A stretch of DNA of 64,000 nucleotides from positions 177,752 to 241,751 of the forward strand of contig RQTK01000011.1 of assembly GCA_003991915.1 (NCBI GenBank), read 5' to 3'. The number at the start of each line of letters is the position of its first letter. The stretch's first letter is position 1. Positions 55,093 through 64,000 of this stretch are shown piece by piece. The notes below the pieces were generated by a model, which worked only from the letters and a program-made list of their open reading frames with translations, was not told the origin of the DNA and did no database searches. A program made the position numbers and the translations under genes. This DNA is from Elysia chlorotica (lineage: Eukaryota > Mollusca > Gastropoda > Plakobranchidae).

Positions 55093-55094
55093 AA
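55049..55094. repeat. (AAC)n microsatellite
   Basis: A CAACAACAA run downstream of dispersed repeat copy A. A further CAA-rich stretch is at 55966-56065. Confidence 0.95.
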
Positions 55095-55231
55095 GCCAGA
55101 TTAAAGTTAACCCTTCCGAAAAACACCAAGTATTACCGTGACGTTAATAAACACAACTAAGAATGGATTTGGAAACCTACACCAACCAAAATCTAGTAGT
55201 GGACAGTGACAACAAGATCCAGAGCTGCAAC

Positions 55232-55505
55232 TTTTTGTTTGTCTCTTAGCGTCCAAACTGAGCGCTATATAAACTATATTGTGGGCGGGTTCCAATACTA
55301 ACGTGTGACAATTTTACGTGCAATCGCACAGAGGCTGCGTGATAATACCATGACTCCTATGTCAGCTAGCCACATTATACTGACACTCACCCGGCTAGTA
55401 TAAGATGATATGGGACAAATACTGTTTTGACCAATCTAAAGTTTCAAACCAGGGGCCTCTCAATCGGGAGACCAACGCTAAAGCACTTGCACCAGTTCGG
55501 TGACT
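55232..55505 (-). mobile_element. Diverged SINE
   Basis: Contains TTAGCGTCCAAACTGAGCGC, GACAATTTTACGTGCAATCG and a head with TTTCAAACCAGGGGCC and GGGAGACCAACGC, the second head type. Confidence 0.78.
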
Positions 55506-57000
55506 TAACAGCGCAATCAATTATAAAAGGAACATCATAGATTACAAGACTATGAAGTGATTTTGAAGAAACATAAACGTATACAGCTGATGACTCTTGT
55601 TAAGGATGAAAAAATAGTCATTACTTATGAGCACTAGAAGAGTCGTATTAAGGGCTACCAAAACATAAAAATACCCAACAAACAAAAGCAAAACAATACC
55701 ACCAATATGAACCAGGAAATTTTTACTGATCTCCAGATCGGGACAACGGTAAAAGACGCTAACCACCAACCCACCCATCTCCCTCCCTTTCCCATGGATC
55801 CCCCGCTTTACTCTAATTCACACAGCCCCTCAACACCCTAAATATAATAGTTTAACAATAGCATATTTCATTAAAATGCCTTGAAACCTCGATCATTTAA
55901 GAAAGATTATGTTGGAAAGAAAAAAAGATACAATAAACAAAACACGGCCGCCAAAAAAAAACACACAACAACAACAACAACAACAACAAACAATAAACAC
56001 AAAAGCAAGAACCACGCACACGAACCAACAACAGACACGACAACAACAGCAACAGCAACAAACAAACATAGAAAACATCATATGTTCTATCGGGGTATCA
56101 ATATTTTTTTCGGCGTAAGGAGAGAGAGAGAGACTAGCCTCGAGAGATTACCCTGGTGTGGTATAGAGATGTGTTGCTTGCTTATTTTGCTTTCCTTAAC
56201 ATCCATCGCCAGCAACTAGGCAATCTCGCTTAAGAGTTACAAGACAAATGTTTTACAAAAATTGTATGCGCCACTAGACAGAGATACAACAGGGGTACAA
56301 AGGCTTCTGTCTTACTCTTAGTCCTTTTGTGCTTAAACCGATCTTTCGAGTAAGGCCTACAGCATAGGCATTCGCTAAGAAATAAATATTAACCAATACT
56401 GAATAAGGAATTTCAAATTTCAAGAGTTACAAAACTAATGTCTAACGTTAGATGTAGGTACAGAAGGGATACCAATGCTTCAGTTTTAGTCATTTTGTAC
56501 CGAAACCGACCTTTCGAGTATGGTCTAAAAATAGGACTTCGTTATAAATAAATAATAGAGAATGTTGAAAAATTCCGATGGGAAATTTGGTACCATTACC
56601 TCAATGACAGCGACGTTGAACACAGTGTGACATTCATGTTATATACACGCACATAATTATATAATAGTATTACTATTAATCTCTTTATAGTAACTAAACA
56701 GTAATTAAAAAATGAGTGCATAGTGTTTAACACTTTTAAAATACAATATTAAAAAATAACGGCAAGTATATAAAGTTAATATTATAATTAGTGCATGGAG
56801 AGTCGGGAACATGAAAGCATAATAGGGACTCCGAACTCCGAGATATCCTTGTTATGAGCAGGGTGCACTATTGCGAGCACCAATATTTATCAGGGTTTTG
56901 TTACAAATAGGTCATAACTCTGTTACCGACCCCACATGATGGTATTATCTCAATGCGAACCCAAAACATATTGATTAGAAGCTATGCCTTCCTACTTATG

Positions 57001-57105
57001 GTTGTGTGTAAGTATAACGTGACCGGCTGAGTCAGGAGTCATGGTATCTCCGCACTGTCTCTGTGTGGCAGTAAGCAATATTGTAAGACGGTAGTAACAT
57101 TCAGC
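57001..57105 (+). mobile_element. SINE core fragment
   Basis: GTGTAAGTATAACGTGACCG, GGAGTCATGGTATCTCCGC and TGTGTGGCAGTAAG. Confidence 0.75.
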
Positions 57106-57111
57106 CCCATC

Positions 57112-57410
57112 ACTTATCTGTTAGTTTAGATGCTCTTTGGGGCACCAAGGATGATCAGGCAACCAATTTTCTCCCCCCTTCTCTGTTTTTAACCTTTCGA
57201 AGGACTTCATCCAGCTTAACACCTGTCCACTCTGTTATGTATCTTCTCATCTATCTGTATGTCTGCTTTTCCTCCTCCCTTCCTGTACGGCGCCCCGCAG
57301 GGTCATCTTTACAAGTCCTGTCGATCTTGTTATGTGCCCATACCATCTCCATTTGCGTTTTGTCTTAGTGGTGAGAAGATCTCCATAGAGCCCAATAGCA
57401 TAAGCGATAA
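57112..57410 (-). mobile_element. LINE 3' end, paralogous to 31990-32345
   Basis: Shares GGCACCAAGGATGATCAGGC, CTTGTTATGTGCCCATA and GCCCAATAGCAT-type segments with the copy near ISWI. Confidence 0.75.
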
Positions 57411-57502
57411 GCGTTCATAACACCTGGGACCATCTGACCTCTCAGCTAGCGCCCCATCATCCAGGAGACCCTAAGAGCTGATGACAGGCCCGGGTACCGT
57501 CT

Positions 57503-57690
57503 TAGTCATCAATACAGGCTTTGCGATCCACGCAACGCTAACATGTTACATAACCAGGCCCCTTATGCATTGGGATTTTTTGATCGCTCATTGGCTCCGT
57601 AAGTTTAGTGTAGAGCTATGATTGGACGCAGGCGCAACTTTCCTTACCTACCGTCTTCGTTTCGTTATGGGCCCCGTTAGCGCGAGGCCT
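57503..57690 (+). repeat. Unclassified dispersed repeat (partner at 13256-13440)
   Basis: Both copies contain GGCTTTG.GATCCACRC, GATC.YTCATTGGCTCCGTAAGT, AGAGCTAT.ATTGGACGC and a CGTCTTC.TTTYGT stretch. Confidence 0.82.
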
Positions 57691-58243
57691 CTTATATTTG
57701 GGAAGAACCCCATGGACCCTGGAAACGCGCATTAATTTAATTAACATAAACATAGCAGATACCCCATACGCTTACAGCGCTAAAAGGCGACTAAATACAT
57801 GTGAGCGTAAGGAAGGCGGGGTAGGAACGTCGGTTTCGGATATTATATAACAGGAGGAACATTTCTTTAAATGTCCATGACAAAAAGGAACAATATAGAT
57901 AACAGGCTCTTAAGAGAAAAAAATTATGGGACAACCAATACTATTAGATGATTTTTTTACATTTCCTATATTCATATATTATGCGTTTCTTTCTTCCATT
58001 TAAAGAGTCGTTAAAATCATTAGGCAAACAAATAGCCTTTTAACTTTAAAAGGAAGCACCAATACATTTACCATTATAAAAAATAATAATATGTTTTTTA
58101 TATATCAAGTTTAAATCTAGTTAACCATAGAAAGAAAGTGTGGGAGAAAATTTTGAGAGAGGAGAAGATACAAGAGAAAGGGAGGCACAGAGACAGACAG
58201 CAAAGTTTAATTTTATGGAACGACAGAGTGTGTGTATGTGTGT

Positions 58244-58508
58244 GTGTATAAGTGAGTTGAGTTCAGTTCAGTTGATTTTAACGTTTAACATAACTATGTT
58301 GTAGACGGGCCCCAAGACGGACGTCTGACAATTTTATGTGCTGCCACACACGAGACAGGTCGGGATACCATGACTCCTGTCGCAGTCGGTCACATTATAC
58401 TGACACCGACCCAACCAGTAGGGAAAGCAGTCGCAAGGATTCGAACTCAGGACCCTTTGCGTCGGAAGCCCATGTTCTACCCCTGGACCACGGGGCCCCG
58501 TGTATAAG
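58244..58508 (-). mobile_element. Full-length SINE with 9-bp target-site duplication
   Basis: GTGTATAAG flanks the element (58244-58252 and 58500-58508). The 247-bp body has the Gly-like head, box B GAGTTCGAATCC and the usual 3' end with extra GTTCA units. Confidence 0.88.
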
Positions 58509-58518
58509 AGAGAGAGCG

Positions 58519-58573
<55 letters not shown>

Positions 58574-58739
58574 CGGAGGAGAAGAGAGAAAAATATATCA
58601 TAAGAGAGAAAGCGAAAATGGGTTGGAGAAAGGGATAAAGCTAGTCACTTTCTTCATTAAATAGACGTCCGAAATCTAGATTTGTAAAAAATTAAATCAA
58701 ATACTAGCCTATAGTAGAAAGAATGAGAGAGAGAAAGAA

Positions 58740-58806
<67 letters not shown>
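58509..58806. repeat. (GA)n and (GACA)n tracts
   Basis: GA run at 58509-58575, then GA plus GACA at 58735-58806 directly beside the duplicated kinase intron. Confidence 0.95.
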
Positions 58807-60160
<1,354 letters not shown>

Positions 60161-62596
60161 TGTACCGCAGAGAGATTCACAGAAGCAACCTGCAATCTTA
60201 CAAGGAATTTTGTCCCTGCTTGGAAATCTTGCCCAGTTACCAATGCCCAGTACATTATACCTATAGCAAACACATCGCACTGATGAAGTGGGACAGAAAA
60301 AAAATTAATACTATAAGCTGAATTCGTTTGCAAAAAATTATTAACTATCAAAGTTACTTAAAATTCATGACAAATGGCAATTCACGCCAGAATCCTATGG
60401 CCTAAGAAAAATATTTTGTAAACTATGAGAAGGTACTGAATCATCAGGTCACAGTCGCTAGTCTCTTTTTAGGCATTGGTTCGTGACGGTTTTTCTCTTT
60501 TCTTATGACTATTGTGTTACTTTTAGATACAAAGTTTGAAAATCTTTTCTTTCAATTGATTGACTAAAACAGTATTACCATTAGTTTATATTGAGGTGAG
60601 ATAGGTTAACACTGCAGCACAATACAGAATATACAGTGATTTGCACTAAGGCCTTAGGACACTTACTTTGAAGGGATCAATGTTATCTTCCTCGCCTGCC
60701 TCTCTGATCTCCGGCGCCCAGTAGTCTTTTGTTCCACCCACCCGCCATGCTGGGGCTGTCCTGGTCTCGTCCTTCACCTTCAGTGCCAGGCCCATGTCGC
60801 CCAGGTAGGCGCGGTCCGACGCGTCAACGAACACGTTGTCCAGCTTTATGTCGTTGTGGGCGACGTTGTTCTGGTGAAGGTACTCCACTGCCAGGGCCAC
60901 CTGAGACATGAGGCAGTGGACGCGGCTGGGATCTTGTTTACCGTCCAACACAAGGTCGCCTTGTGGGTAGTAAGGCATCACAATGAGGGCGTATTTGTCA
61001 CAGCAAGCAGCCATGATGCGCGGTACTAGGTGAGGGTGATGGAAGGTCTGCAACAGGAAACCAATATTAGATTTTATAACAATGTCAGCATTTGCTTTAA
61101 TGAATATAACACTGACATCATTTACTTTAACGAGTATATTTTTATTCATAGGCTTCTACACAGTAGAAAGCAGTTGCTCAAAAGTTAAAGAGTTAAAGCA
61201 TACTTTAGAAAGGGTGTCATACGAGGGAAAATAACACATTTTAAAAAAGACACTGAGACACTTTCTATAATAGTAGAGCTATAAGAATTTTCTATGGTTT
61301 ACACGCAGTTACTCTCTAGCTTGAACAAAAACAATAGACGCTTTTACAGGGGATTGGTTCTAAAGAACGGTGAAGGGGTTTAATTTAGCGGAGTTAAGCC
61401 ATGCCTCGGAAGATACACAGATCGAACAAGGGTATAAGAAGAAAAAATATAAATTAAAGGAAAGAAACATTTTCGTTATTGAAACAAATTATTACTAAGC
61501 ACGCTTGGTTGCTATAATTGATCAGAACAAAACTATGAACATTTTTTTAATATTGCTCGCCAGTGAAAGATTTTTAAAACCTAATATTGTTAAACAAAGA
61601 AAAAAGGATACACGAAACAAAAAATCACTATTGGGGATCATACAATGTTCGAAGAGAATGTTTTACACAAGGAAAAGTCCTTTCTGGTTAAGATAATTTT
61701 ACCTAAAAGTTTGAAAAATTGAAAGCACGGGAGATCTTTTTTTCTATACGGAAATTGTTTCTTTTTAAAGTATATCACATTGTAACAAATAATTATGTTT
61801 GTCATATTTATGTTCTAGATAAAAAAAACATTGCTCGCTAATCTTTTAAAAGTGCAACATGTGATTAAATGAAAAAAACAACAATATACATTGAAAATGT
61901 TTAAAGTTTAAGTCGATCATAACTGTATGCTGCACGGGAAACTATAAAACTTATCATTCCGTGTTTGAGCACTTAAAAAATACCTAAATTAAATAATAAG
62001 ATATTGATTTTCCTAATAATTATATACAACCGATACAGGTGGAGATTTTTAGCCTTATTTTACCATCTTATATCGCAACTATCAAATACGCGAGGAATGA
62101 TACATTTTATTCGCATTTGTTACGGGGAAAATTCTAAATTTAATCCGTATCCCTACTGAAATTAATATTGTAGAGGAACAATCGCTTTATTGTTAAGCTA
62201 CAAGACAAACAAATAGACGCAATTTTAATATTTAAAGAAATTAAAATGAGAAGAAATTTAAGTTGTATTTTATTAACTTGCGTAATTGAATGACATACAT
62301 AAGTTTCGATATTTTCTTCAATATACAGTTAAAACTCACCTGCATCAATTCAGCCTCTTTTGCAAACAGGCTGAACTTCCTCTCACGATTACTGTGCACC
62401 AGAGAAAACTTCTTGGCTGCCAGAGTGCGCCCAAGTCCGTTCATTGGCTGGACTAGGTACACTTTGCCGGCACTCCCTCTGCCGAGAAACTTTCCTTTCT
62501 TCAAGTTAAACTTGTGAAAAACATCTTCTCCCTTCAGGTTTGAGTAGTAGATTCCGTTTGGGTTATCCATCTTTACTGAATCAGACGTGTTGTCTA

Positions 62597-62614
62597 AGAG
62601 TAGTCCAGTGGCAT
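62597..62614 (-). CDS. Short upstream ORF in the kinase 5' UTR
   Basis: ATG at 62614 opens MPLDYS then TAG, ending 26 nt before the kinase ATG. It lies about 46 nt downstream of the TATA box, so it should be inside the transcript. It could reduce kinase translation; that is inference. Confidence 0.4.
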
Positions 62615-62657
62615 CGAATGCTCAGCACGAACTGAAGCTCTGAGCGAAAGTGACCAG

Positions 62658-62665
62658 CTTATATA
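62658..62665 (-). promoter_or_regulatory. TATA box of the kinase gene
   Basis: On the minus strand this reads TATATAAG, 88-95 bp before the ATG at 62570. Transcription would be expected to start near 62630, giving a 5' UTR of about 60 nt. No other promoter element was convincingly identified. Confidence 0.6.
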
Positions 62666-62917
62666 CTGATGCTGCGGACGTAATGGCGGTGCTTTGATCT
62701 CCCAAACAAAAGGTGGCATCCAATCCATACGTAAACATAGCGCCTGACACAAGAACAACAGAAATGCGCCAAGGCGGCGGTCATTGAAAACACGCCTGAA
62801 GGCTGTTTATCTACAGCGGGGTACGGTGGAGCCTTGACTGAGAGCACAGAGGACGCTAACGAGAGAAGCGCCTGGGGCATCGGTGACCCCTCGGGATAGA
62901 CTTTGAAGCTGGCGGGC

Positions 62918-63195
62918 TCGGTGGACCTGACACGAGAACAAGAGAGGGTCAGTGAAAACAAAATTTGAATGTTTGTACATACAGGAAATATCAATGGTAG
63001 ACTACTAGGGCGGTCAGTGTATACAAAAATTTGAATGTTTTTACGAGAAATATGAATGGTGTAAACAAAACTGATTGTTTTCACATGCAGCAAATAATAT
63101 TCCACTAAAATAATTTATCAGGCGTTCTAATTATGTGATAGAAATGGACGCGGAAAGCGTTGTGTGATTTGAAATTTGGAGAAATATAAAATTCT
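62918..63195 (+). repeat. Dispersed repeat, copy B (partner at 54450-54672)
   Basis: Same order of segments as copy A, ending in GAAATTTGGAGAAATATAAA and ATTCTA, about 70 bp before the (AAC)n tract. Confidence 0.85.
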
Positions 63196-63259
63196 AAAAA
63201 TAAATACAAAAAAGGAACAATCTGGCCCAACAACAATAAATAGCCTATAGACTTTGGAC

Positions 63260-63260
63260 A

Positions 63261-63323
<63 letters not shown>

Positions 63324-63325
63324 AA
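63260..63325. repeat. (AAC)n microsatellite
   Basis: About 20 AAC units. Confidence 0.97.
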
Positions 63326-63458
63326 CAAAACAAGCAGCATATCCTGTAAACCTGGGCGTCACTTACTACCTGGTTTAAAAATAAATAAAGACTAAACCAC
63401 TTTAAACCAACAATTCAATTTGCCTGTTTTCCTCGTTTCAGCCTGGAAACACACGACT

Positions 63459-63705
63459 GAGGAGGGGGTGCGAAATCGCCCAAGTGATAGAGCGTTGGTC
63501 TGCCAATCGGTAGGTCCCTGGTTCGAAACCCACTATCAGTAAAAATATTTCTTTGTCCGATTTCGTTCCCTAATTGTTGAATCGGTGTTAATATAAGTTG
63601 ACCAGTTGAAACAGGAGTCATGGTATCCCATGCACTGTCTCTGTGTGGCAGCATGTAAATTGTCAGACATTAGTCTTGGGACCTGTAAACAATATAATTA
63701 AATTG
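63459..63705 (+). mobile_element. SINE with alternative tRNA-like head
   Basis: Contains ATCGCCCAAGTGATAGAGCG (box A region), CTGGTTCGAAACCC (box B), TTCGTTCCCTAATTGTTGAA, GAGTCATGGTATCCC and TTGTCAGACATTAGTCTTGG. The head is well preserved and tRNA-like but has no matching acceptor stem. Confidence 0.82.
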
Positions 63706-64000
63706 TGCTGAAATTGGAGAATTAAAAAACTCACGAAAACTCGCTTTCTGGCTCTCAAACACAAAATGTATAGTATATAATTATTAGGATAACTATTTCC
63801 TCTTCCTCCTTTTCACCCTCTCTGTCTTCTCTCTATTACTTCCTCTCGTTTCTCACTCCAATGATTTGACAAAAAGTATTTGCAAATTTTCTACACTCTC
63901 CAAAGATTTAGGAGGAACAAAAGCATCAAAATAATATAATGTGAAATTTTAAGTTCAATAGAAGTGCGTTCATTCCCCTCTTTCCCCCATAACAACCCTT

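Larger units (their letters stand above)
62571..64000. other. Kinase upstream region and window end
   Basis: It has the TATA promoter, then a GC-richer stretch (62740-62920) with no clear exon, dispersed repeat copy B (62918-63195), (AAC)n at 63260-63325 and a SINE at 63459. Nothing recognisable lies beyond 63710. Confidence 0.55.

Noticed and set aside
62659..63105. 148-codon minus-strand frame overlapping the kinase promoter
   Set aside because: Includes dispersed repeat copy B and the TATA region; no domain seen. The GC-rich part may only be promoter DNA.
63465..63535. Possible tRNA gene
   Set aside because: Box A and B are good, but there is no paired acceptor stem and the SINE core follows directly; it is a SINE head.

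Overview
This 64 kb window is animal DNA, most likely from a mollusc. The genes have many small exons, the introns are AT-rich, and there are long (ACT)n, (CT)n and (CAA)n tracts, one assembly gap and a very abundant tRNA-derived SINE. Placement as a mollusc, perhaps a gastropod, is an inference from the repeat style and protein sequences. The splicing pattern rules out a prokaryote. The window is a single contig with 98 Ns at 11764-11861.

Four protein-coding genes were assembled exon by exon from consensus splice sites with matching phases. (1) On the + strand, 6355-17247 holds the last four coding exons of a small four-pass membrane protein of the TMEM272-like family; its 5' end was not found. 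(2) On the - strand, 29698-24343 is endonuclease V (ENDOV): 8 coding exons, 509 residues, with a roughly 245-residue N-terminal extension that starts with a zinc-ribbon-like Cys cluster. (3) On the - strand, 52220-34433 is the chromatin-remodelling ATPase ISWI (SMARCA1/5 orthologue). Twenty-three exons give a 1027-residue protein with the DEAH ATPase, AutoN, HAND, SANT and SLIDE regions. (4) On the - strand, 62570-59639 is a compact 272-residue protein kinase in 4 exons, with HND and DMG in place of HRD and DFG and a TATA-box promoter.

The most unusual part is the ISWI locus. It contains a tandem duplication with a 1.78-kb copy spacing (39900-43656), whose junction makes an out-of-frame exon 17/exon 14 chimera. 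It also has a second tandem duplication carrying a truncated copy of exon 19, older decayed copies of exons 9 and 11, and an intron module repeated just downstream of exons 8, 14 and 15. All eight substitutions between the recent exon copies are synonymous. This suggests the copies were once separate alleles, joined either by recombination or by the assembler.

The rest is repeats. About 28 SINE copies or fragments share a core and a 3' end near GACGTTAAACCAAC, and three have visible target-site duplications. There are three LINE 3' ends, a fold-back (MITE-like) family, several minisatellites, local tandem duplications and two unclassified dispersed repeat pairs. The genes do not form an evident pathway: they cover DNA/RNA inosine cleavage, chromatin remodelling, a kinase and a membrane protein. 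No rRNA gene, stand-alone tRNA gene, CRISPR array or viral gene was recognised.
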